Positions 23,726 to 34,932 of a stretch of DNA of 64,000 nt are shown piece after piece (within the stretch, counting starts at the first letter, position 1; every line of letters starts with the position of its first letter). This DNA comes from Muricea muricata. Its lineage: Eukaryota; Cnidaria; Anthozoa; Malacalcyonacea; Plexauridae. Under the pieces are notes generated by a model, which was not told where the DNA came from, did not search any database, and was given only the letters and a program-made list of their open reading frames with translations. The stretch lies in assembly GCA_963855995.1 (NCBI GenBank), contig OY979718.1, positions 35,038,059-35,102,058 on the forward strand, in the 5' to 3' direction. The position numbers were made by a program, and so were the translations under genes.

Positions 23726-26700
23726 ATGGACACGGTAGATGCCCAGGAAGTGGAAACCGTCTTTGGTTCGCCAACGTCCCTGATCCACTTTAGAGAAGAA
23801 GAAGGACCACTTATAACTTATTTGTTTCACCGAAACGTCATTTAGAAAGCTTTTAACAAGTCACGAACAATTGATAACGTTGGATGGTCAACAACAAGAG
23901 ATTGCTGAAAGGACGAATGATATTGTTAAATGTATCAGAAATCTGAACCAACTACTGCGTGAGATCCAGACTTTATACTACGACAGGCAATGTTACTCAA
24001 ATTTACAAACGTTATATTGATCAAACGTGCTCAATCAAGATGTTCCAAAAATCAACAACAGTAGAAACGGAAAATGGCAATAGTCAAAATGCGACGAGTA
24101 ACACTTCTCTTCCACAAAAGAAAATAATAAGGTCTGACAAGTCGAATTCTATTAAGTCTTGAAATATTGCCACCACAGTATACGTGTAGTCTGCTCTTTT
24201 AACCATTTTCATTCTTTCGCTTCACCTTTAGTGCACCTGCTTTTATATACGTTTCATGTTTATAATTAAGATAACAAAGAAACGCAAATTGGATCGCTTA
24301 GTATCGGCAGAAACAATTGACGAAGGACGACTACGGGAAGCCGCGACAGAGAAGAATTGATGAAAGGTTTCTTCTACGGATTTTAAAAAAGGACTGCGTT
24401 GCTGACGAGGTGAAATATCATAAAAGGTGTTACAAGCGCTATGTATCTCCCGTAGAGCACATGCATGTAGCAGAGGAGACGTCCAAAGAATGGATATATG
24501 GCAAGTCGTTTAATTGAATCTTTTTGCGCTTATGTGAAGAAAAATGTCATCGACAACCACAGAATCTTTTACATGAATGGACAAAAGGGTGAATTTGTTA
24601 AGATCGTTAAAGATTTGGAAAATGAAGATGCATCAAGCTACCGCACATTTCGGTTGAAAAAAAAAGGCTGCAAGAGGAATTGCCACCACATGTCAAGAAC
24701 AGGAGTGCGTTTGTTTACGCAGAGGACATAATTGTAGCAGAAATGATATTGGTTATGGAGGAGCAAAGCGATTTGGATGAGATGGAAAATGAAGAAATGG
24801 ATGAATCAGTGCAACTCCAACTGAAAATAAAAAGATGGTCCCAAACTTAAAGGAATTATATTCATCTGCGCTTACATTAAAAGAAAACATTCGTCAACAT
24901 CAAGAATCATGGTACGAGAATTGGCCTCCTTTGGCGGCTGATATGACCGGCGAAAGTGTAAAAAAAGCCGTGTCCCCTCTTCTCTTTAATTTTGTTTCTT
25001 GGATGCTTGGATACTCAGATGATCCAGATGAGTCACAATACGTTGACTTAGACGAAAAGTTAGTCGTTAAAGTTGTTTTATTTTCAATCTGCCAAGACAT
25101 CGTGTATAATAACAGTAGAGGGAAAACTCAAACTCCAAAGTCGCTGGCATTATCCATCAGGCAAATATCTGGGTGTTCTACAATTATTGATATTTTGAAA
25201 GTACTTGGTCATTGTGTCTCTTTACCCACCACAATGTCTTACAACGCGGCAATGGCACAAGTAAATATTGATTCATCAAACTTAATACCAAAAGAATTGG
25301 TTGCAAATAAAGTTGTACAGTTTACGACAGTATTGATTTTGGAGAAGAAATACATGAACAGAGCCATGTGAGAAACGGTATTATCACCCAGAGGATCTCG
25401 TCAGAAAAGCAGAATTACCAGGAACAGCTGCTGTAACGATAAAAAATCACAAAGGACAGTGAAAGTACCTGATTCAGATGTTGTTCCTCCAAATTCAGTA
25501 CTAGTCAGAAATATAACTGCTTGTGAAACGGCCCAAAAACTTGATTTGGCCTTTGTGATGATTAAACGTTTGCCGTCAGATGAACGTGTTATTCCAGGAT
25601 GGACAGGCTTTAATACCACTATGTGCAAAAGGTTATCCCCTCCGTTTCCAGGATTAGGTATCTTTCAGTAATCGACACGTCGCCAACAGAGTTTGGTACG
25701 ATTCATTCTGTTCTAAAAAGATGCACAGAAATAGCCGACAGATTGCAACTACAATATGCAACGCTTGTTTTTGATGAAGCTATATATTCTAAATTACAAC
25801 AGGTCAGATGGAAATATGACAATTTCTAAAATCGTTTTATTGTACGACTTGGAGAGTTTCATGTCGTCATGTCATTTTTGTCTTCAACAGCCAAGATTTT
25901 TCAAGACGGAGGTTAAAAGTATGTAATATTTAATCATGATGACGCTAGTATGCGAATAGCAGCTCTGAAAAAAGCCGCGTCATATAAAAAATGTCAACAA
26001 CTTTGAATAAATGCATGTTATTTTTCAAAGTTGTGCATCAAACCATTTTTTTATAAAAGCATCAACGATGCGTGACAATTCTCTAAAATATAGAGGAGTT
26101 TTATAGGAGTTTTAAAGCTCTACTGCATAAACTGTCATTTTTTTTACTAAGATGTGTTAATCGAGGCTGGTCTTGTAAGTGAGGGATCAATTACTGGTGT
26201 TTTATCTGGTAAACACTATAATAGGTCACACGAGTCACAAAATCATCTACGAAGCATTACAGCGATTGCGATTCGAAGCGCTCGTGGAAATATTGGAGGA
26301 TGAATTGAAATAATATATACAGTCAATTGTTGAGGCAGCAGGGAACGCCTTTTTTGGAGATAAGTTAAGGACTTTTTGAAAGTGAGCAGTTTGCTGGTAT
26401 AATAAAGATCGTTACAATTCCTTCATCGAAGAATCTTCAGCAGCATCAAAGACTTTTGCTTATTGGTCCATGTATATCAGAGTGGCAGGTAAAACTATTA
26501 AGCTTGGTCTAAAGCACAAAACCCAAATTGACCAATTAGGCTTTACTCATTTTTCCTTCCCTTATCAATATTATCTTGTTTTGCATTTACAGGCATTCTA
26601 TTATAATTGTTCATTCGAGCCACCAGATAGATCGATTGGGACCTTCATTTGTCAGCATTTCGGGCTATGATCCCCTGGTTTTTCGCGTGGCAAGGTGAAT

Positions 26701-27125
26701 TGTGCCAGATATGGTTCAGCCTATTGGTTGGAGATGACCTTCTTAGAAAAGACCCATCCAGGTTTGTCAGCCTTTTTAACAATGAAGAGATTACATGTAT
26801 GTCTTTCTGGAAAATCGAGATCGTAGTTCTTAAGGGTTTTGACTTTTTTTTAGAGTAAAAAGTTCTGAAATTCTCTTTTTTACTAATTAAAAGGTATTCT
26901 TCCAGAGGTGTCAACCAACTTTTCTGTCCAGCGACAGAGTAATCATGGTTAATTTCTCATCCGTGGCGTGCGATCAAACCATCGAGCAAACAGTTAACTG
27001 TGATTCCAAATCCAAGGGTGGTTTGACTGGTTTTCGATGAATAGGAGATCTGTCCATAGATGGTTAATGTCACAGTCCAAAAGAGCCGCAATAACCCAAA
27101 AATGCAAGTCTATGGCTGGAATGAA
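23726..27125 (+). pseudogene. Frameshifted copy of a large cnidarian repeat-encoded protein
   Basis: A chain of collinear frames, in an order that matches a large multicopy protein family I associate with corals and anemones (recognised by pattern, function unknown). An N-terminal piece from ATG 23726 runs on after a one-base shift near 23832 into a coiled-coil-like segment. Then come a LREAATEKN / DERFLLRILKKD / KYHKRCYKRY Cys-His block (24300-24450), a 178-residue block (24835-25371), and SDVVPPNSVLVRNITACET (from about 25470). A VIDTSPTEFG / TLVFDEAIYSKL block with two acidic positions spans 25670-25800. GEFHVVMSFL follows, then SGKHYNRS (26200), NCARYGSAYW (26700) and CDQTIEQTVN (26970). 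Multiple shifts and stops show it is dead. The GT-AG-bounded gap 26488-26592 could be an intron. Confidence 0.65.
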
Positions 27126-27299
27126 TTGTACTCCAAGGTAATGAGTATTTCTTGGGCCTATTGTAGCTATATGAAAGGCGGTCAGCTTAAATGGTGGTTA
27201 AGTCAATTAATAATCACTTCTGCATCTTGTACGTAACTGAACTTATAAGTTTTTTGGAATAAATATTTAGTTTAATATATGATTGTTTTTCTCCATTTA

Positions 27300-29378
27300 A
27301 AAATATTTAGCTTGTTTGTTCTAGCTTGCAATGTAAAAATATTGCTTCTCTAGTTAAACATGTTGATCAATTAAAAGTTTACTTAGAAAGGGAACCACAT
27401 GATGCCCAAAGCATAAATGAAACTCGACTGGATGGAGCGATGGGCACAGATATAGTTAGTATTCCCGTTTAAGATATGGTTGCAAAAAGTCGCAATCGGG
27501 AAGGTGGTGGTGTTGCAATTTACCATCGTAGAATTTTGAATATAATTGACAGAGATGACTTAGTCCCGACGGACGTAGAGGCTGTTTGTCTTGAAATTAT
27601 TAAGCCTAAATGAGGCCCTGTTAAGGGGGTCTTGAATATACCTTATACCTATTATTAAGAGGTCATTTATACCTTATACCTAAAATGGCAGACACATTTA
27701 TACCCAAAAGTACCCCAGCAACTCTTGTTTTCTTTTAGTTGCGTTGTACACTATTTCACCCCTTGCAAAAGCATTTACCAGGTTGTTTTCATTCTTTGGA
27801 CATCACCTGTGACACCTGTGAATTTAAAGAGTCATTTTGCTCGAAGTTTCCAGTGTAGAAGCGAGAATGTGACAGTTTAATTGCAACTATAATCCGAAAA
27901 GCGTGTAGCAGTAACACTTACTTTTAGCAGATTTTATATTCTCACAAATACCACCGTGGAACTTCAACTCTGCAAATTCAGGTTGAGGCTGTCGAGATAT
28001 TAAAAGCGATCAGTATTGGTAACTATTGACAAATAAATGCTCCCAAATGCATCGAATAGCTGACACAAAATGTCTTGTGGTCAGTTTTTGTTATACCTAA
28101 AAGTATAACACCAGTGATCATTTATACTTTATACCAAAAAGTCTATCGTTATTTATACTTTATAACTAAAATACTTTGGGTAAATATACCTCATACCTAA
28201 AACCCCTAACAGGGCCTCCTAAATGTAAGCCAATTTTAATCTTATCTATATATAGGCCACCAAATTCGAAAATAGAATTTTTTGATAGATTAAAGGTGCT
28301 TTTTCAAAACCTTGATAACGAACAAAAAGAGTTAATTATCGTTGGTGATTTAAACTGCGATCTACTGCAGCGTAATTTCAGCAATGATACTAAACGTTTC
28401 AATTATATAGTAAATTTATTCCAATTGACACAATTAATTGATCACCCTACGAAAATTACCGAAAGAACAGCTTCACTTTTAGACCTGCTATTGTAAACAA
28501 CCCTGTGAAGATTTCGCATTCAGGGGTTCTGTATGTTGCAATAAGTGATCATAGCCTGATTTACGTTTGCAGAAAAATCTCCTTCAGTAGAAATGATTCT
28601 AAATTTGTGGAGTCAAAAAATTTTAAAAACTATATACAACGAGACTTTAATTATGATTTATACCACGATTTATTGATGCTAAATTGGGAGATTAATGATC
28701 CCAATATGCTATGGAATCATTTTCAAACAACTTTTAATTACGTTGCCGACATTCATGCACCAATTCAAAGCCGTAGGGTTAGAAAAATGAAGGCTCCATG
28801 GCTGACGGATGCAATTTAAAAAAGCATGAATCGCCGAGATTATCTTAAGAAAAAAGCTATAAAGACAAACTCATCTGCATACCACATAATGCCTACAAAT
28901 TCTACACATAATGCCTGCAATGAACTCAACAAACGAATTATCCATACAAAGCGTGATTATTACGTAACTTGTGTTAACAAAAACAGGAACAACACAAAGC
29001 AAATGTGGAAGCATATTAATCACTTAGTGAATAAATGTTCAATAAATACTTTACTGAGATTGGACTAAAGCTGTCAAGTCAGATCACAGAAACTAACGTG
29101 AGTTTTAAACGTTATATGAAATTTACAGCACACCAGAGTTTCAATAACCCAGCAAAGCTTTTGAAAGATGCAAGTGATGTGGTAGCACCTTTCTTGGTAG
29201 AAATTTTTAATTCTTCTCTTAGAAACGGTATTTTTCCAGATGAGCTTAAGATAGCAAGGATTACTCCAATACATAAATTTGGGGATAAGAAAATCTGCGG
29301 CAATTATAGACCAATTTCTATTCTTTCGATTGTAGCTAAAGTTTTCGAGAAACTTGTCTGTATGCAACTGAATTCTTG
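27300..29378 (+). pseudogene. LINE: AP-endonuclease and partial reverse transcriptase
   Basis: A non-LTR retrotransposon ORF2 read across frameshifts. The endonuclease starts with LVKHVDQLKVYLEREP and INETRLD (27340-27440, catalytic-Glu region), then GGGVAIYHRR. After an inserted element come LSIYRPPN (28240) and IIVGDLNCDLL (28340; GDLN/GDFN motif), ISDHSLI (28535; SDH motif), and the linker with WLTDAI. The RT N-terminus follows with IARITPIHKFGDK and NYRPISILSIVAKVFEKL (29250-29360). The element is truncated before the catalytic FADD motif. Family is CR1/L2/Jockey-like by motif style. Inactive. It separates the large repeat-protein copy from the CXC tail. Confidence 0.85.
27613..28217. mobile_element. 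605-bp DNA element inserted in the LINE
   Basis: The ends AGGCCCTGTTAAGGGG and CCCCTAACAGGGCCT are inverted, and perfect 8-bp copies CCTAAATG flank both sides (27605-27612 and 28218-28225). Removing the element and one copy of the duplication restores the LINE endonuclease frame, which confirms a clean insertion. The 8-bp duplication suggests the hAT superfamily. The interior has repeated TTATACCTTATACC and TTTATACTTTATA blocks at both ends. No transposase, so it is non-autonomous. Confidence 0.92.
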
Positions 29379-29383
29379 ATTGG

Positions 29384-29638
29384 ATGATTGATTGGATGTC
29401 CCGCGCTGTTGCTCCTGATATGTTTCTTAATTGCATTCATTGTAAATGTAAGACTGGCTGCAAAACGATGCATTGTTTTTGCGTGAAGTCAGGACTTAAG
29501 TGTAACGAATTGTGTGATTCTGTAAACTGTCAAAATAGTCCGCAAGACGATGACGAATTAGATTACGAGTTAAATTTTAACAGATTACCCGCTTCAAGTT
29601 CTTTTGATGACGAACAAGAAAGCGATGACGAGTTATAA
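29384..29638 (+). pseudogene. CXC (tesmin/TSO1-like) zinc-binding tail
   Basis: An 84-codon frame carries HCKCKTGCKTMHCFCVKSGL followed by KCNELCDSVNCQN, the repeated C-x-C-x4-C-x4-C-x-C pattern of CXC domains, and ends in an acidic tail. In the large cnidarian repeat-protein family such a CXC tail closes the protein, so this may be the 3' end of the copy at 23.7-27.1 kb, now separated by the LINE with loss of intervening sequence. It could instead come from a separate copy. No start context suggests an independent gene. Confidence 0.6.
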
Positions 29639-29967
29639 CTGGACTTATCCAGTGGTCCTTTCCTGTGCAGAGCCTATCGACAAGGTAACGAAAATTTCCA
29701 ATCCATCTCTTAGATATCTTTAGAGTAAACGCCGTGTTATGACTCGGATGGTTGCGTAAACCAATGTGGCGCAAAAAATCCATTTGCAAAGTAGCACAGT
29801 ATCCTACATGCGACTTGAGCTGTAATCGCAAAACTTGAAAGGCGTGAGAGATTAATATTTGGGTATTTGAAACTGTATATATTTGGAAAAAAATGTCTTG
29901 AAATTCCGCCGAAGTGCGTATTGGTCAATGGTTAGTTAAGTATCACACATTACAAAACTGTATGTAG

Positions 29968-30669
29968 CAACACCGCGGAAAAACGTCTGCGCATGCGTCA
30001 ATTTTACTGAGATTGGCTTGATGAATCGGGTGTTTCGAGCTTGTTTATTCGCAATATGGCAGTGAAAAGAAGTGCCTCACATATGTGCCTTTGGAGTGAA
30101 ATTATTAGCTAACCAACGAACATATGAACTTAAAAACAAGAAATAATTGTAGTTTACATTCCTAGAAAATAATATTATTTTAGATGCAGGCCAAAGGTGA
30201 GTAATGAAAATTTATTGTTTACCAAAGCTACTCGACCGAATGAACAAGGAAATTTTCCATAGGGTAATTTTATCCACATTTTTGCCAATAACTTTTTTTG
30301 CGTAGAATGAAAAAATTTTGCATTGACTGTATTTAAAGGTAATGACCTGCTATACAACTTAAGCATATGCAAATGCAAAACTCTTTCACAGTTTGCAAAA
30401 CTCTTGTGTTTTAATCCGGTGTTCGAGAATTTTTCAAGAAGTACTCGCACGCCTCTCGGACTCAAACGTCAATTTTTAAATTAAATTTTGTGTTCTTAGC
30501 CTTAGAAAACTACTTATTAATAGCCAAACTACTCGTCCTAATGTTGTTTTGTTTGTTTCACTTATCTTCAGCAATTAAAAGGAATGATTTCGCTTCAGGA
30601 AACGGGATTTAAATTCCCCACAATATTTTCAAGTACTTGCGCATGCGCAGACGTTTTTCCGCGGTGTTG
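29968..30669. mobile_element. 702-bp element with GC-rich 29-bp inverted ends
   Basis: CAACACCGCGGAAAAACGTC then TGCGCATGCG at the left is matched by CGCATGCGCAGACG then TTTTTCCGCGGTGTTG at the right. TATGTAG flanks both sides exactly (29961-29967 and 30670-30676; 8 bp if one terminal base is assigned to the duplication). No transposase frame. Probably hAT-related from the duplication length. Confidence 0.87.
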
Positions 30670-31245
30670 TATGTAGCTACTTTAATATTTTGCTTCTGAG
30701 CGTGCGCAGAAGCAAAAAACAATATGGCGGACTGTTTTTCAACGCACAAAAATTAGTAGGTTTCGAAGCATTTCACGAAAAAACTGCGGGTCTACGGAAG
30801 TGATAACAAGTAAGTTAACTTTTTAAAATTTTTCAAACTACTGATTTATGGTGCGAAATATTAGTTGCCGAATGGGGGCAGCAAAACTAGATGGTAATCG
30901 TCCACAGACTACGGCCTATTAGTTTTGATGTAATTGCTGCTTTTTCGCTCCACATCACAATAAAAAGATAAATATTAATCTGTCAAAATTTGTTATCTTC
31001 CTCTTCATTTTGCAATAAAAGTATGGCTGAAATATGCGTTTGGACGCCAATATATTTTGCCGAAAATGTTTCGTTTACAATAAAACTATTTGCCGAGATT
31101 ATAAGCTCAGAAATATCCTTATAATCCTAGTAAATCAACTGGTTATGGCATTCTTCATAAATAAGATAAAACACACGTTTTTGATATATTTTCTGTTTAT
31201 TAAAGTATATTTTTTGGCTGTGTATATTCACGAGCAACTGCACTA

Positions 31246-31789
31246 CAGGGTGTATAAAAAAAGTTAATCGTAATTTGGAGCGCCTTAGAGCGCTTAATAT
31301 TTTGCATACAGAAATAATTCTTTCACAGTTCCAAAAACCAGGCTTTTACCTTTTGAATGCCACCGTTTTTCTGAAGTTTAAAACTAAATTGAAAAAATAG
31401 GAATCTAATACAAATTGCCGGTCGAAATCGCATTTTCACCGTTGCCGTTGGGAATTTAGTGAAAATCTTTAGAAACTTAATCCCTTTGGGTATTAAAATT
31501 TACAAGTTTCAGCTTAGGTAGCTAAATTAATGTGTCTTATTAGCGATGTTAATTGTTTTTAGAGATTAAGGCCCGATAGGCTACTATTGTTTATTGTTAC
31601 AGGGACATGACCAATGAAATTTTCTTTTGATTCGAATTTGCTCAATTTCTCTTCAAATTTTACCAAATAGTGTCAATAGAAAGCTAAAAGCCTGGTCTTT
31701 ACGACTGTGAAAGAATTATTTCTGTATATTAAATAATGGACGGGGTAGGGCACTCCAAAGTTCGATCAGCTTTTTCTTGATACACCTTG
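31246..31789. mobile_element. 544-bp Tc1/mariner-type MITE
   Basis: It starts CAGGGTGTATAAAAAAAG after a TA and ends TTTTTCTTGATACACCTTG. The ends are inverted for about 45 bp, continuing through TTTGGAGCGCC against GGCACTCCAAA. Inner blocks ACAGAAATAATTCTTTCACA and TGTGAAAGAATTATTTCTGT are also inverted. The right TA is degraded. The ends match those of the 1.38-kb element at 34933 and the half element at 32880. Confidence 0.78.
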
Positions 31790-31879
31790 AAATTATACAT
31801 GCATCACAAATCAGCTTATTTGTTCTGCTTAAGTAACACAGAATGCATGGACTCACTAGAGGTTGAGCATTCAAATTTA

Positions 31880-32640
31880 AACGCGTGGTAATAGCCCTTG
31901 ATCTCAGAGGTTAACGTTGTTTGGACACACTGTATTTAGAAATAAGTGTAGTTACACTGTATTTTGCATATAACTATATAACGATATCTAAATCGTACTT
32001 ACGACATTAAATCTTTCTTAACCCTGCAGATCCAAGTTGTAACGTTTGCCTTTACACATTAGCGTCTTTTTCTTTCGCCAAGTCCCAACGTATTTTTCTC
32101 AATTCACGATGGGCCTCTCGAAAACTCCACTTTTTGCAATTAAGCGGCATGCTTCGTTTGAAATTGAAAAACGATCAAATCTCAACTGTAGACAGCTAGA
32201 GCAACGTCTTTTTCTATTCATTCCCTTGTCACGCACATGCCTGATCGAACACCTTAATTTTCATATTGTTATAATATCTATTGATACGTGATAAGCATTT
32301 CAAGTCCTGTAAGAGTTGTCCCACTATGTAAGAGAATAGTATTTTCTTGTTAGGATTGAGTACTTATCTGCAATTAACGTAGCATTCAACACTTACGCAA
32401 ATGCTAATTATATGCGAGTTAGCTTTTCTACGTAGTACGCACGTTAAAAGCAATGCTAAATAGCCTCATTTGTAAAGAATAGCTCTGAGTAATCCATATT
32501 GGCATCATAAGTACTGTACGTTAAAAGCAATGCTAATTAAATGAGCTCAATTGTAAAGAATAAGTCTAAATGATCCGTATTGGCATTGATATATTTCAAA
32601 TTGCAAATTATAAGCTGCAAATTTATTTGATTCACGGCAC
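31880..32640. repeat. Diverged duplicate of the 41450-42020 region
   Basis: Ordered matches link the two places: GATCTCAgAGGT against GATCTCAaAAGGT, then TTTAGAAATAA against CTTAGAAATAA, then AACGATATcTaAATCGTACTTAC against AACGATATaTgAATCGTACTTAC, and finally CTGCAAATTTATTTGATTCA in both. Inside this copy a segment of about 80 bp is itself repeated (32437-32515 and 32519-32595, GTTAAAAGCAATGCTAA). No genes. Confidence 0.6.
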
Positions 32641-32685
32641 TGTAAATATATTTAATTATTGCACGACCTCGGTATAGATGTGGAC

Positions 32686-32829
32686 CAGGGTTGCCAGACA
32701 CTGCATTTTTGAGGCCAAATCTTCAACAATGCTCTTTGTTTTTCTTTGTACTTGCCTTTTGTTTTCTTTGTTTACTTGACTACACTAATGACGATTTGGC
32801 CTCAAAAATGCAGTGATCTGGCAACCCTG
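32686..32829. mobile_element. 144-bp hAT-type MITE
   Basis: The ends CAGGGTTGCCAGACACTGCA and TGCAGTGATCTGGCAACCCTG are inverted, and similarity extends through TTTTTGAGGCCAAATC. A perfect 8-bp duplication, ATGTGGAC, flanks it (32678-32685 and 32830-32837). The centre is a TTTCTTTG-rich stretch. Non-coding. Confidence 0.93.
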
Positions 32830-32879
32830 ATGTGGACAGCCAAGTGGATTCAATTTCAAGAGTTTTTCACTAAAATTAA

Positions 32880-33091
32880 TTCTCAACAGTGAAAAGAATG
32901 CGAATTCGACCGGCAATTTTTATTTCATTCATATTTGTTCATTTTTTTCTCCAAATTTTGCAAGAACGCTGTCATTCAAAAGCTAAAGGCCTGGTTCTTT
33001 CGAAATATGAAAGAATTTTTTCTTTATGTTAAATGACAAGCGTTCTAGTGCATTCCAAAATACAATTGCTAGTACCTTTTTTGATACATCC
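32880..33091. mobile_element. Right half of a Tc1/mariner-type MITE
   Basis: This segment aligns with the right half of the 31246-31789 element: AAAAGCTAAAGGCCTGGTTCTT against GAAAGCTAAAAGCCTGGTCTTT, then GAAAGAATT, then GTGCATTCCAAA, ending TTTTTTGATACATCCAGTA. No left half was found, so it is truncated. Confidence 0.65.
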
Positions 33092-33525
33092 AGTACAACT
33101 TGAGTAGGGAGAATACCTTTATTTTTGTAATTGATAGCTTACAAGGAAACGTACGTACTTTGCTCAGTGTAAAACATACTACTTTCGCTGTAGTTCCCAT
33201 GACCAATCTTTGTGCTTGCCATAACGCGAACATGTATTTCGTTGAACGACGCGCGTTTTTGACAAACAACTCTCTTTTACTTTTGGAAACATTTTGAAAG
33301 CACGATCCATTTTCCGAATACGAATTCTAGACACGCTGCGTAACCAATGATAATGCCAATTTGATAAGTTTTCTCGGGAGGATCCCAAGCAAAGGTGCAC
33401 TTTGATTGGCTATATGGTTTTTCTCACTAGTAAAGAAAATGGTATTGTCATTTTGCTCACAACATGGCCGCCGTCTTAGTGAAAGCGCGAAACGGTTTTT
33501 CTGCCAAAAAAAGAAGAGTTTTTTA

Positions 33526-34630
33526 CAGTGGCGAAGCCAGCTTGATGCGAGTGGTCATGCTATTTCGCAACCAGCGCCGAAGAGGCGAGTCCGATGTACA
33601 TGGGGGGTCCGGGGGAAATCCCTCGGAAAATTTTGAAATCTAGACTCCCAGAATCGCCATTTGCGGCAATCTGAGCATGAAATTTTGAATTGAGGGAATA
33701 TCTTGACCTAGTGAAGGGCAAAATGTGGATATTTAAGCATATTTTGGACAACAAGATTGACAGAAAAATAAGAAAAACCCATTCACAGACACCAGCAGAT
33801 ATTGATGATATAATAATTCGTATCGCCGTGTATTCCAAAATAATTCGTAGTTTTAGCGCCTGATCAAATTTCATGTCAATATTTATATTAATTTCACTGG
33901 AAAAATATATCTCAATGAAATTTTCTACCATCTTGCTACCATTGACATATTATATATTGTTGTAATCGCTAGGGTATGATGAGCATAAATATAGTTGAAT
34001 GAAATTCATAGTCCGTCTAGTTAAAAAGTTACAAGCGAATTTACATGATGATTTTGTAGCTTCTCATCAAATTTCATGTCTAATATGTATCTCAATGACT
34101 CAATTTAACTGCTTTAAAATTTCCCGATCAAATTTTGCAGCCACATTGACGTATTACATATTGTTGTAATTGCTGGGATATGATGAGCATAAATATAGTT
34201 GAATGAAACTCGTAGCACGTCTAGTTAAAAAGTTACGAGCGAAATTATATCGGGGTTTTTGGTGGTCATGCGCCAGAACAGAAGCATGATAAGAAAGAAT
34301 AATTTGGCGAAATACGCATGCGCTGAAGACGGCTTAAGGCGATTTAGCCAATAGGATGGCAATATTCCTAATTGGAAGTCATGCCGCCTGAATAGAGCAT
34401 GACATGCGGGCATATTTACCCAGTTGTCATGCTCAATAGGCTGCATTAAGGCAAAATTACGGAACAGTTCGAAATGGCCAAATATAACGCGGATTCGCTT
34501 AATTTTAAAGGTTTTTAAAATAATACATCATGTATTTTAAACAGCAATTTAATATTTTAAAAAAACGTATTTTTAGACAAAATTTTACTCATGCCCAGCA
34601 TGACAAGCATGACCGCTAGCTTCGCCACTG
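33526..34630. mobile_element. 1.1-kb non-autonomous hAT element
   Basis: It begins CAGTGGCGAAGCCAGCTTGA with GTGGTCATGC, and ends GCATGACCGCTAGCTTCGCC with ACTG. A perfect 8-bp duplication, GTTTTTTA, flanks it (33518-33525 and 34631-34638). The interior has a direct duplication of about 115 bp (GATGAGCATAAATATAGTTG repeated near 33975 and 34180). No transposase. Its ends match the 152-bp MITE that hit the inhibitor gene at 55129, so both belong to one family. Confidence 0.93.
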
Positions 34631-34932
34631 GTTTTTTAGATAAAAAAATGAAAAGGAAGGAATAACAGTTATACCCACTATTTAGGCCAAATAACGAAGA
34701 AATAAACGGTATACGTATAAGTATGTTTTAAGATTCAATATTTTGTTTCGAGATTGTTCGCCTTTCACAGGATTCCAGTGACAATTAAAACAGTCTCTAT
34801 ATGTAAGGCATAAACAAATTACTGCATGGTTGGCTCGTTTGTACGATTTTTATTATGTACTTGTTGGTTGCTTGTCTTTCTCAACTCTTGCATAAAAATC
34901 GTACGCACTCGCCAACCATGCAGTAATCTCTA

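Noticed and set aside
33560..33931. 123-codon minus ORF inside the hAT element
   Set aside because: No transposase motif, low-complexity composition, and part of the tandemly duplicated interior.
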